Shown in pieces: positions 1 to 9,405 of a stretch of 64,000 bases of DNA. Position 1 is the stretch's first letter; every line of letters starts with the position of its first letter. The stretch lies in assembly GCF_042666235.1 (NCBI RefSeq), contig NZ_JBHTFQ010000010.1, positions 1-64,000 on the forward strand. Direction: 5' to 3'. This DNA is from Halodurantibacterium daqingensis. GTDB lineage: Bacteria > Pseudomonadota > Alphaproteobacteria > Rhodobacterales > Rhodobacteraceae. The position numbers were made by a program, and so were the translations under genes. The notes beneath the pieces were generated by a model. The model was not told the DNA's origin and did no database searches. It saw nothing but the letters and a program-made list of their open reading frames with translations.

Positions 1-50
1 ACCTAGAAAGAAACACAAAGTATCCCTCAATACGTGCAAAAAACAACCAC

Positions 51-127
<77 letters not shown>

Positions 128-154
128 AATCTCGCAACAATATGAATACCTTAC

Positions 155-180
155 GCCCCGCCTTCGCGCGGGGCTTTCTG
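155..180 (+). terminator. Rho-independent terminator after tRNA-fMet
   Basis: A GC-rich inverted repeat (GCCCCGC around a TTC-containing loop, then GCGGGGC) is followed by a short T run, about 28 bp after the tRNA. It fits termination of the tRNA transcript. Confidence 0.7.
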
Positions 181-361
181 CGTTCCGCCACCCGTGGAAG
201 CACTGTGGAAGCAAGAGGGGCCGAAACCCCTCGCGCCATTGCGAAACGCAGTGCTCGATCCTGCTGGCGCTCCTCTCTCGCGCCGCCGCGGTTCGCCGAA
301 CCTAGCCGTTGAGCACTAATGATCGCTGGAGAATAACCCGCTTCGCGCCTATTCATTCTTC

Positions 362-3300
362 ATGGATGACGAGGAAGCGAATCTAGAAGCGGGCACAAAG
401 GGCGCTGAAAGTGCGACTCTCGGGCGCACAATCAGCAGTAACCAGGATCTGCTGGCGGCGATCATGGATTTCTATGCCCGCAACCCGAACGTCATCGGTG
501 GCGGCGATATTCTTGCCATCGCCGGGAGCACGCCCGCCGCCCGCGTCGGCATGGTTGCTGCGTCGCTCGCCGGCATTTTGATCGAGGGCGACGAGCGCGC
601 GATCCAACGCGTCGTAGTGGTGACTCCGTCTGGAGGGGATGTCGCGCAGGCAGACGGTCTTGTCTGGAGCAGCTTTGTACAATCCTTCGAATCGCTCGCC
701 CGCCGGCCGCTTAGGCAGGACGAGGAGGCGTGGTTCCGGGATCGCCTGATTGTCCATGCCGCTCCAACCGGACGTCACGCCAACCTACTAGAGCTGGTTG
801 CCGGTCAGGTTGAAAGGACCGCACTGATCGTAGTCGAGGCGGCCGGATACCGCGACGACACGATCGCACCGTTCGTGCCCTCTGGTGCGCCGAACCCTCT
901 AATCCCGGAAGACGTCTGGGTGCCGCAGGTGCATGCGCTCGCGGTTGCAGTCGCGCCCTTAGCCTTGGAGCGGAAGCTCTACGTCGTCCTCGATATTAAT
1001 GAGAGCTGGCGGATCCGACCAGAGCTTGGCGACCTCCTGCTCTCAATCGACGCATTCGGCGTAGTGGGATCGACGGCGGACGAAAGCGCAGAGGCCGTCA
1101 TTACGCAACGCATTGATGATTGGGAGCGGTGGGTCGCACGAGGTCAAGCTGGCCGAGCCCTTGCCGACGTTGACGCGCTTCCACCCGTAGCAGATTCACA
1201 GAAGCCATTTCTCAAGGTCCAGCTGCTCCACAAGGCAGGTCTTCGCCTTGAGGCGTTGACCATGATCCGGACCGAGTTCCTCGCGCGACCCGACCTTGAT
1301 CCGTCTACCCGTGTGCGGCTCGGCCGTATCGCCGAGGATGCTGGCGCAACGCGCCTCGCTGGCGAGCTCATTGGGTCTTGCATCGATGCGTTGGAGAGTC
1401 GTGAGGACCTCGAAGCCGCGCTCAGCACGTTCGAGCATTGCGACCAAGACCTTGCGGACCGCATCGCGGCACGGCTCGAGGCTCGGTTTCCTAATGCCCA
1501 AGGCGTCCGCCGCCATCAGCGTCAGCAACTTCTTCGTGCCCGCGATCACGCGGGTATCGCTGAGTTGCTGCGCGACGACAACCCTCCGCGATCCGCCTTC
1601 CATGCGCGCCTTGCCAAGGCGTTCGCTGGCAAAGGTGTCCCAGACTATGTCGAGCTCATCCGCTCTGGCGAGACGGCGCAGGTATCGGAAGACTACCGTC
1701 TGGCGAGCGTGCAGGACGCACTGGCGCGCGGACTTATCGTGCATGCCTTTGGCCTTATCGGCGCCATCCCTAAGTCCGATGCACAGGCTCATCGTTGGGA
1801 AGGGCTCGCGCTCCAGGTGCTCGAAGGGGGGTTCCTCTTGGCTGGGCCGGACGGCGAACCTGCCGCCGGTATCGACACAACTAAGGAGTTGCTTTCTCAG
1901 CTGATCGGGCGCCTCGCCGCCGATCCGATGAACGCGGGTCTGCGCTACGGCCTCATTGAGGTGCTCAAGCCAGAGGTCGCCGGCACGACGGGGCTGGCTC
2001 TGATAGCCAAGCTCGTCCTCGACCTTGCAGGTAGGCCCGTCGCCGTCGAAAAGAGCGCACTAGAGGTCTCGGCGAGCATGGACTGGCTGTTGGCGCACAA
2101 GCCATTCCTCCACCGCGCGCTCAACTGGCTCCAATCCGAGCAACCAATCATCATCGGTAAGCTGGCGCTGCCGACGGAGCTTTTAACCGAGAGCGCCGAT
2201 GAGGCGATCTCGGCTCTGTCATCCTATATCGAGCGGGCGCCGATCTCTAATGACAGCGATATCCACGCACTACAGCTCTATCTCGTACTTGCAGCTGCCA
2301 TCGCGCCGCATGCCGCAGACCCCGACATTGACCTCAGGCTCTACCGCCTGGCCGCTGGCAAGATCGCGACCAGCAACTTTGCGCAGACAGGCCGCGATCT
2401 CGTAGAGGCAGCGCTTCAGGCGGGAGTGGCGACGCCTAGACGCCGACGCTTGGCCTGGTTTGCCGTGGCTGACACCTATCATCGGACGCGTGATCATCTA
2501 ACCGCGCTGGTGGCGCTTGCCTGCGCCTTTGCGGCGGACAATCGCGCTGACGAGGAGGAGCTCTGGCAGGAGGTCTACGGATTGACCCGCCTTCTTCGCG
2601 ACATCGGCTTGCTAGACGCGGCGCTTACCATGGTCGACACCGGACGTGAACTGCTCGAGCGGATGGAGCTCGCCGAGGCATATGGCCATCGGCTTGAACT
2701 CCTGAGCCTACAGGTGCGACTGTCCCGACGGGACCGTGATGACCCAGCTGAGCTCGCGACCATGCTCGCCGAGGCCACCGCAATCGGGCGCGCTGTTCTT
2801 GATCGGCGCGACCAGACCGCGCCTAGCGGCATTGTCTTGGGGCAGCTCATCCGCGACGCGCGCGAGCGGGGCATCGAGGTGCCTCACGAGGCAGATGAGG
2901 TCTTCGCCGAACTCAACAAGTGGGCAGGTGGGGCTCTTGCAGCGATGATCGCCGCTACCGCCGCGCAGGTACCCACGCCCGCTCAACTTGCCGGTCTTGT
3001 CGCAGCCATGCCTCCAGCACGTTATGCGGAGGACGTTGGCTATGACATGGGGAATATCGCCACCCTCGCGCAGCGGTGCCTTGCGGATGAGGCAGTACTA
3101 CATGTGGCTGAGGACGCGAGCTTCGTTTTGGAGCTTCTCGCAGACCGAGGAACAGCGCTTCCCAACTGGGACGAGGCGGCCGCACCACCAGCGCTTCTGG
3201 AGCAGGGCCAGCCGGCCGCAATCGCGCGCTCAATCTCTGCGGACGGGGTCGATGTCCTGCAGTTGGGTTTCGATGCCACGGGTCGATTGATCCGTCTCGC

Positions 3301-4206
3301 TACAAGCAATGGCGATCTGGGCAAGCCGACTGTGGAGGATGGCGACAAGTTCTCTCGCCCCGCGTTCCAGGCTGGTCTCAATCCTTCCCGTTTCGCTACG
3401 GCGTTGATGAAAGCCCAAACCTCTTCTACCGCACTACGGAATGTCTGCAGTTGGGATGGTCAGCCGCGCGCCCGACGATTGTCGCAGCATCGAGCGAGCT
3501 TCAGGCATTCCCGCCCACGATCCTCTATGACGGGACGGAGTTCTTGGGCCGAAAGGTTGCGTTAACCGCTGTACCATCTCTCGCCTGGCTGAGCGGGGCG
3601 CGCGAACGCGCCCATAAAGGCGATGGCCGCCGCGTCGCATGGATATCGACTGCGGAAGGCGAGGACGGGCGCTCCACCCTGACGCTGCTCGCGCAGCGCC
3701 TCGACGGACCGTTCACCGATCATGGCTTCGCGGTTGATAATGGTGGCGTCCTGCCAGAGCGCTTCGCCGGCGCTTCTATGGCGGTCCTGACGGCGCATGG
3801 TGGCGTTCACCCGGATGGACGCTTCTTCCAGTTGGTCTCCGACGAAGGCGTCCTCAAGGTCTCGGCGGCGGACCTTGCCGCGGCCGTTCGCAACGTGGGC
3901 GTCGTGGTCCTTTTCATCTGTAGCGGCGGCCGTGCGGACAAACATCCGATGGCCAACACCACCCTGGGCCTCGCTAAGCAGGTCCTCGACCGTGGCTGCA
4001 GTGCCGTGATCGCCTCGCCATGGCCGCTCGACTCTCAAGTGCCACCTCACTGGCTCGAGGCATTTCTCGCGCGGTGGGAGGGCGGCGACCGCTTGATGGA
4101 CGCAGCTTTTGCGGCGAACCAAGTGGTCGACAAACGCTTTGCCCTGGATCCCGCGCGCGGTCTCGCGATGATGACCTACGGCGACGGACTTTTGACGAAG
4201 CCCTAA
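362..4206 (+). pseudogene. CHAT-domain (caspase-like) protein gene with an apparent frameshift
   Basis: Two overlapping reading frames form what looks like one gene. The first (362-3565) encodes about 1000 meaningful residues: an N-terminal alpha/beta region and a long, probably TPR-like helical region. Near 3355-3390 its C-terminal tail becomes nonsense, while the -1 frame begins to read like the start of a CHAT domain (FPFRYGVDESPNLFYRT) and continues to 4206. The CHAT part has the expected catalytic pair: His in LTAHGG (3796-3798) and Cys in FICSGG (3919-3921). CHAT domains are clan CD cysteine peptidases used in gasdermin, Craspase and other bacterial immune systems. I see no clear slippery heptamer, so a one-base indel or sequencing error is likelier than programmed frameshifting. 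The long N-terminal region matches nothing I can name. The gene converges on the STAND nuclease gene with an 83-bp gap. ATG 362 is the first plausible start and has no strong ribosome binding site. Confidence 0.75.
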
Positions 4207-4289
4207 ATGCCACTCTCGGCCAAAGTGTTACGATCAGCAGGCCGGAGGCGCTGGAGCGGGCGGTTCCGCATGCCGCAGCGAGGTTGAGT

Positions 4290-7166
4290 TCAATGGTTCC
4301 GACCGTGGCAGTGCTTGAACTTCTTTCCTGATCCACAGGGGCAGCGTTCATTGCCTCCAGTTTTTTTTCCGCCTGAACGCATAGCCGACGCTGCAACGGG
4401 CTCTGCTCCACCCATCTGCTTCGCGGCCTTAGCAAGAGAGCCTTGCGGAGGTAGCCGCTGCGGAGGGGGCCCATACCTCCGGAGATCTGCGATCAGCTCC
4501 CGCTGGCTCTCCAGTTCCTTTCGAACGAGGGGAGAAAGACCGGCCTTATAGGGCTCGAGACGGGCCATTTCAGCTTCAGCGTCGGAGAAGCGTCTGCAGT
4601 AGGCGAGTACGACCGCGTAATGAGAACGCACCGTGATCATGTAGTCGGCCGGCTTCCACTGGCTGAGTTGAGGCAGGATAATGGTGTCCATTATTTGCAA
4701 CGCGCCTTGGAAGTCGCGCATGCTGATGAACTGATCGACAAGATCCTGCCCCACACGGAACAGGGATTCTGGTGCACGCGCCAAGTCGTAGAACTTCAGA
4801 GCATGGATGCGGGCGAGCGGTGAGGGCCTTCCCATGGCGTCGCTGGCTTTGGCGAGCACGTCGAGAGCGTCAGCGAGATGCTTGATATCGTCGACGTCTG
4901 TTCCCTCTTTCGTCATGCGCGCCAATTCTGGCGCATTATTCCCCATCACCTTGGCCGGTGTCAGGCCAATGAGCTCGTAATATTCTCGAATGACCGTTTG
5001 AACCCGTTTGGACGCAGCCTCCGGATCGCCCAGAGCGAGTTCGGCGCAAGCGACATTGTAACGAAATACGCGCTGATGACCCGGAGGAAGAGCCTCAACG
5101 ATGGGGGTGAGCTCCGAAATCAGCCGCATCGCGACGCGACTGTCGCCGTCGCTGGCTAGGAAGTTCATCCGCTTCATGCCCACGCGAAGCCGTTCCTCAG
5201 CTCCCAGATCGTGGGCCGTGATCAAAGCGTCCATTCGGTCCAACCAGAATGCGGCCCGGTCGGAACCAGCTCTGATGTCAGCGAATGCCAGTGCATCGAG
5301 CGCCTTCATCTGCTGATCGGGAGGAATGGTGTCGTCCTGTGCACCGTGTACGAGGAAAGCTTCGACTTCGGGCCAGACACCCATTTCGTGGAAGAGCTCG
5401 TCGGTCCCCAACTCGACCAGAATATCTAGGCGCCCAACCTCACCGGTAAGCCGGAGAAAGAGGGATAGCTTTGCCGGGTGCCAGCTCTCCAGGAGGCTCT
5501 TCTGAACTACACTTCGCAGCGACTCCTGTCGCGCTTTCATGCTCTCAGCGCCCCGGAGAAGCAGCCGTCCCTTGCCTACGACGCGTGCTGCATCGTGGAG
5601 CTTGATCCGGTTGTCAGCGAAGACTTGGAGCAATCCGCGACCCATCAAGTGCCGGAGAGCGGCGTCGAAGACTGCCGGATTGGCATCTCCCGCTGCAGCA
5701 AGATAGGAGCGCACTTCCTCGCGTCTGAGTGGCGCATCGCATATGCTGAGTAACTCGGCGACGCCAGCCACTGCCACGGGCAACCGTTCGAAGATCCGTC
5801 CGAGAATGAGATCTTGCGCGATCTCCCTCGTGTGTGCTGAACGCGCGAGATCCGCACCCAGCCGCTTCAACGAACCATCGTAGTCCGATTTTGCAACCGA
5901 GATGGCGTTGAGAACGAATAGTGGTAGGCCGCCAGTGAGATCGATTAGCCGCTGGCAATCCGCGGCATCACCGTGGCAACCTTCACTATGGGCGGCGGCC
6001 GCCACCGTGTCGGGGGCCCATCCCAACAGGGACTCGCGCGGAACTCCCAGAATTGCCTCGAGGGTGGAGACTTCTCCTTCAGGACGTCCCAGAAGCACAA
6101 AACGTATTTCCCGGCCGGCCTCGATGACGCCCAAAATATCATCCGCCCGCAAATGGTGAACATTGTCGAGGGCGACGGTGACGGCTCTGCCCTGCTCGGC
6201 CAGACGACGAGACAAAACCCGGAGGATCTCTCGCCCGGAGGCGCCAGGGAGGAAAATCTCTCCAAGGCGGTAACCCGTTTCAAACATCCGACCCGCGACC
6301 TCGCGTGCGACCGCATTGGCGAGGGCAGAACCGGGTGTATCGGCGACGTCGAGGTAGACCAACGGTTCTAGGGCGTGCTGGGCTGACTGAGCCAGCCACG
6401 AGGTCTTGCCGGCCCCCGAGTAGCCGACGATCAATCGGACCCTCTCCCCAGTCAGCAGTTCTGGTTCCTGCTCCTGAACCCGGTAGGGAGATGGAGGTAG
6501 AGGCAGGTCCTGCAACTGCAGAACCATTTGCTCGAACAGGCTAGGAAGCTCTCCAACCTGAAAGGCATGGTCTAGGGCCTTATCTTCTCCGGTTGCCGCA
6601 AGCGATACGAGACCCGCCAGCTTCCAAACGAGCGTTTCCGGAGCGAGCGTTGCGAAAGGCAGGCCTTCCGCCATCTGGTAGGCCGCTTCAGCCGCTTCGA
6701 GAAGCGATGCTTGGGGAGCCGGAAGGATGCGGTCGTCGGGATCAGCCGCTGGCCAATCAATCCGCACATCGACCGGCCAATCGGCCGCGGCGAGCTTGGC
6801 GGCGAGTGGGCCGTTCGGTGCCGCGTTGCTGACGATCAGGAACGCGGCGTCTCCGTCGCGCTCTCCCCTTTCGTGAGCCGAGCGCAGTTCGCCAAAGCGC
6901 GTCAGGGCTTCCTCAATATCGTTCCATGCGAGCGGCTTTTTCCGGTGCTTCACCTGGATGTAGATGCAGCGCCCATCAAGTTGCACCTCGACATCTTCGT
7001 CGTTCTCAACCTCGACCCGCTGAACTGACAATGACGTTGCCGATAAGAGGCACTGCACTGTGTAGAGATGTTGAAACAGGAAGCCGCGATGCACGGCTTC
7101 GATACGAACGAGCTGGGCTGGATCCAGAACGTTGGCTCGATTCTGCGCCGCCGAGGTCAAATACAA
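4290..7166 (-). CDS. STAND NTPase with N-terminal Cap4/DUF4297-like nuclease region and C-terminal SEC-C motif
   Basis: A 958-aa protein. Residues 25-150 resemble a Cap4/DUF4297-type dsDNA nuclease: a GFLFQ-type opening, an acidic VEVENDEDVEV strand and IQVKH at 70-74 give the E/D...QxK arrangement of PD-(D/E)xK enzymes. A Walker A (GYSGAGKTS, 248-256) and a Walker B-like VALDNVHH (near 333) define a STAND/AP-ATPase module, followed by winged-helix-like and helical TPR-like repeats that would be the sensor. The last 20 residues are a SEC-C zinc motif (CPCGSGKKFKHCH). Nuclease-STAND-repeat architecture is that of Avs antiviral sensors, which oligomerise on a phage protein and then cut DNA. The SEC-C tail is less usual. 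The start is a TTG behind GGAG and is uncertain by a few codons. It converges on the CHAT gene. Target and activity are inferred, not shown. Confidence 0.8.
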   Translation of the reverse strand: MYLTSAAQNRANVLDPAQLVRIEAVHRGFLFQHLYTVQCLLSATSLSVQRVEVENDEDVEVQLDGRCIYIQVKHRKKPLAWNDIEEALTRFGELRSAHERGERDGDAAFLIVSNAAPNGPLAAKLAAADWPVDVRIDWPAADPDDRILPAPQASLLEAAEAAYQMAEGLPFATLAPETLVWKLAGLVSLAATGEDKALDHAFQVGELPSLFEQMVLQLQDLPLPPSPYRVQEQEPELLTGERVRLIVGYSGAGKTSWLAQSAQHALEPLVYLDVADTPGSALANAVAREVAGRMFETGYRLGEIFLPGASGREILRVLSRRLAEQGRAVTVALDNVHHLRADDILGVIEAGREIRFVLLGRPEGEVSTLEAILGVPRESLLGWAPDTVAAAAHSEGCHGDAADCQRLIDLTGGLPLFVLNAISVAKSDYDGSLKRLGADLARSAHTREIAQDLILGRIFERLPVAVAGVAELLSICDAPLRREEVRSYLAAAGDANPAVFDAALRHLMGRGLLQVFADNRIKLHDAARVVGKGRLLLRGAESMKARQESLRSVVQKSLLESWHPAKLSLFLRLTGEVGRLDILVELGTDELFHEMGVWPEVEAFLVHGAQDDTIPPDQQMKALDALAFADIRAGSDRAAFWLDRMDALITAHDLGAEERLRVGMKRMNFLASDGDSRVAMRLISELTPIVEALPPGHQRVFRYNVACAELALGDPEAASKRVQTVIREYYELIGLTPAKVMGNNAPELARMTKEGTDVDDIKHLADALDVLAKASDAMGRPSPLARIHALKFYDLARAPESLFRVGQDLVDQFISMRDFQGALQIMDTIILPQLSQWKPADYMITVRSHYAVVLAYCRRFSDAEAEMARLEPYKAGLSPLVRKELESQRELIADLRRYGPPPQRLPPQGSLAKAAKQMGGAEPVAASAMRSGGKKTGGNERCPCGSGKKFKHCHGRNH

Positions 7167-7284
7167 GGTCTCCGGCTATCCGAGCGCTGTAGTCGACTGA
7201 ATCCCCAGTCCATGAGGTTCTCTCGACCCGGAAGTGCAGATGACCGATGCGGTCCCCATATTATTAACCGTCATAGTATCTCCG

Positions 7285-8457
7285 TCAAAGTGGTTCCGTC
7301 CCGCGACTGAGGATGCTCAAGTAGTCGCTGTAGACATACATCCGGCCACGCTGCTTTCCCGTCACCTCCCGCACGATCCCGAGATCCTCGAGGTGTTGGA
7401 TCGACTTCGCAATTGTCGGGGGCGAGATGCTCAGCCGCTGCGCCGCTGCGGGAATGCCGATGATCGGCTTCTGCTGAAGCAGCTGGTGCACCCGAAGGGC
7501 GGATGCGGCCGGGCGCCCGAGATCCTCGATCCGGTGCCGATCGGCTTCGAACAGCGCGAGGATCTCGCGCGCCGCCTCTGATGCCTGCAGAGCCGTCTCG
7601 GCGATGCCGTCTAGGAAGAACTCCAGCCATGTCTCCCAGTCGCCGTTCTCACGGACCTGCTGCAGCAGGTTGTAGTACTGGCGGCGATGCGTCTTGAAAT
7701 AGAGACTGAGATAGAGGATCGGCTCCTTCAGGATGCCCTGCGTGCAGAGCAGGAACGTGATCAGCAGCCGACCGAGACGACCGTTTCCATCGAGAAACGG
7801 ATGAATGGTCTCGAACTGCACGTGGACCAGCCCGGCCTTAATGAGGGTCGGCATTTCTGGCGTGTCGGCATGGATGAACGCTTCCAGGTCCGACATGAGG
7901 TCGAGGACGTGCTCGGGCGGTGGCGGGACGAAGAGGGCATTGCCTGGTCGCGTGCCACCGATCCAGTTCTGTGACCGTCGGAAGTCGCCTGGTTGCTTCG
8001 TGCTACCGCGGCCCTTTTCAAGAAGGATGGCGTGGATCTCCCGGATCAGGCGCAGGGAAAGCGGAAAGCCTTCGCGGATCCTGTCGAGGCCATGGTTCAT
8101 GGCGGCGACGTAGTTGGAAACCTCCTGCACGTCGTCGAGCGGGACGCCCGGCGCTTCCTCACTCTCGAAGAGCAGCAGGTCGGAAAGCGACGACTGCGTG
8201 CCCTCGATCTGCGACGACAGCAGCGCCTCCTTGCGGACGTACATGTAAAGAAAGAGCGGGGTGTCGGGCAGGATGGAGGTCACGCCATCGAGTCGCCCGA
8301 TCGCACGGTTCGCGCGCTCGAGGTGACGGTAGAGCCGTTCCATCCTGACTGGCGGAGACGGCGGCAAGGGTGGGGGCACGAACGCCTCTGCGCGCTCCCC
8401 CGCGGTCGAGATCGCTACAAGCTGTCCTAGGCGCGATGGCTCCGCTGCTAACGCCAT
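7285..8457 (-). CDS. Fic family AMP-transferase-type protein with C-terminal HTH
   Basis: A 390-aa protein. The Fic active-site motif HPFLDGNGRLGR is complete at about 219-230, so transfer of AMP or another nucleotide moiety is expected. An N-terminal inhibitory-helix motif SSQIEG (81-86) fits the [S/T]xxxE[G/N] consensus of class II self-inhibited Fic proteins. The C-terminal 60 residues look like a winged helix (RLSISPPTIAKSIQHLEDLGIV), so the protein may bind DNA. The frame stays open upstream to 8943, but ATG 8457 is chosen because homology-like sequence begins there and the operator-like palindromes lie just before it. It sits between the STAND gene and the divergent QueC-like operon. 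Its target is unknown. Confidence 0.88.
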   Translation of the reverse strand: MALAAEPSRLGQLVAISTAGERAEAFVPPPLPPSPPVRMERLYRHLERANRAIGRLDGVTSILPDTPLFLYMYVRKEALLSSQIEGTQSSLSDLLLFESEEAPGVPLDDVQEVSNYVAAMNHGLDRIREGFPLSLRLIREIHAILLEKGRGSTKQPGDFRRSQNWIGGTRPGNALFVPPPPEHVLDLMSDLEAFIHADTPEMPTLIKAGLVHVQFETIHPFLDGNGRLGRLLITFLLCTQGILKEPILYLSLYFKTHRRQYYNLLQQVRENGDWETWLEFFLDGIAETALQASEAAREILALFEADRHRIEDLGRPAASALRVHQLLQQKPIIGIPAAAQRLSISPPTIAKSIQHLEDLGIVREVTGKQRGRMYVYSDYLSILSRGTEPL

Positions 8458-8462
8458 GGTTG

Positions 8463-8518
8463 AAAAAGGATCCTTTCCTTGGCAGAGTGATTGCGAAAGG
8501 ATAGCCCAAAATCCTTTC
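8463..8518. promoter_or_regulatory. cluster of AAAGGAT palindromes upstream of fic
   Basis: AAAGGATCCTTT is a perfect 12-bp palindrome at 8465-8476. GAAAGGAT (8495-8502) and ATCCTTTC (8511-8518) form a perfect inverted repeat with an 8-bp spacer. All use the same half-site and lie within 65 bp upstream of the Fic start. They fit an operator for a dimeric regulator, most simply the Fic protein's own winged helix. The binding protein is an inference. Confidence 0.6.
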
Positions 8519-8619
8519 TTGGCCTTGTTTCTAACGGAAGGTTCCTTGGTTTGTCGAGCGCTCATTCCCCCAGTCCGCACCGGGTCCGGTTCGGGCGCAC
8601 CCTCTAAGCCGGTGGCGCG

Positions 8620-9405
8620 ATGGGACATCAGCGCCTCGGCAAACTCCCCACCCACCGATACCTGCCGGACATCGTCAGGTATCTGGTGACCGGTGGCGCA
8701 CCCACCGCGCCGCTGGTGGAGCAGGTGACCGAAGTCAGTCGGGACGCGCTGAAGCGCGCGCTGAGGGACCCTGTCTTCGTGGAAGCGCTGTGGCTGCTCA
8801 TCAGGTTGCCGCAGGCCGCCGCGTCGAAGGATTTCGGGGCGGCGCTCGCCGAGATTGGCATGGGAGCGCATCCGCCGACTTCGGGTGCCGAGCTGATGGT
8901 GGCCTACAACAATGCATTGGAGCGCGTGCAAAGGCGTGCCCATGCGGGATCAACGGACCTTGGCGACATCGCCCGCCAGGCGGGAGCTGCCGCGCTCGCC
9001 GAGGCCGTGGAGGCGGGCATGCCGATGTGGTCCCCAACCGCTGCCGATGTGCAGGCTTCGGTGGCGGCGCTGAGGTCACCGGAGAAATTCGGCGCCCTGG
9101 CCCACCATTTCCACGCGAACATCGTGGAACGCGTCATCCACTATTACGTCGATCGAAACTTGCACAAGCTCGTTGGCGCCGATCGCGTCGCGCGGTCTGT
9201 CCATGATCTCGCGACCTACAATTCCGCGATACGCCGTCACTGCATCGAGGCTGCGCTGATCATGCGCGCCTTCGCCAGGGACTGGCTTGGCAAGAACCAG
9301 TACCGAGACGGCAAGGACATATCGAGGGATGATGCCCGCCGCTTCTCGGCCTTCGCCGTTGAGAAGATTGGGAACGAACTCAAGAACAGGAAGAGGTCAA
9401 ATTGA
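8620..9405 (+). CDS. 261-aa protein of unknown function, partner of the QueC-like protein
   Basis: I do not recognise a named domain. The protein is largely helical, with a conserved-looking opening (LPTHRYLPDIVRYLVTGG) and no signal peptide or membrane segment. Its stop codon overlaps the start of the QueC-like gene (TTGA at 9402-9405), so the two are translationally coupled and probably act together. The N-terminus is Met-Gly-His; after Met removal Gly would be exposed, the kind of end that QueC-family ligases of defence systems are reported to modify. The gene order resembles qatB-qatC of the Qat system, but no ATPase (qatA) or TatD nuclease (qatD) is adjacent. The start at 8620 has only a weak ribosome binding site; there is no nearby alternative. 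Confidence 0.75.
   Translation: MGHQRLGKLPTHRYLPDIVRYLVTGGAPTAPLVEQVTEVSRDALKRALRDPVFVEALWLLIRLPQAAASKDFGAALAEIGMGAHPPTSGAELMVAYNNALERVQRRAHAGSTDLGDIARQAGAAALAEAVEAGMPMWSPTAADVQASVAALRSPEKFGALAHHFHANIVERVIHYYVDRNLHKLVGADRVARSVHDLATYNSAIRRHCIEAALIMRAFARDWLGKNQYRDGKDISRDDARRFSAFAVEKIGNELKNRKRSN

Noticed and set aside
8458..8943. Upstream extension of the Fic reading frame to 8943
   Set aside because: It is antisense to the start of the 261-aa gene and includes the palindromic operator region; the Fic homology begins at 8457.
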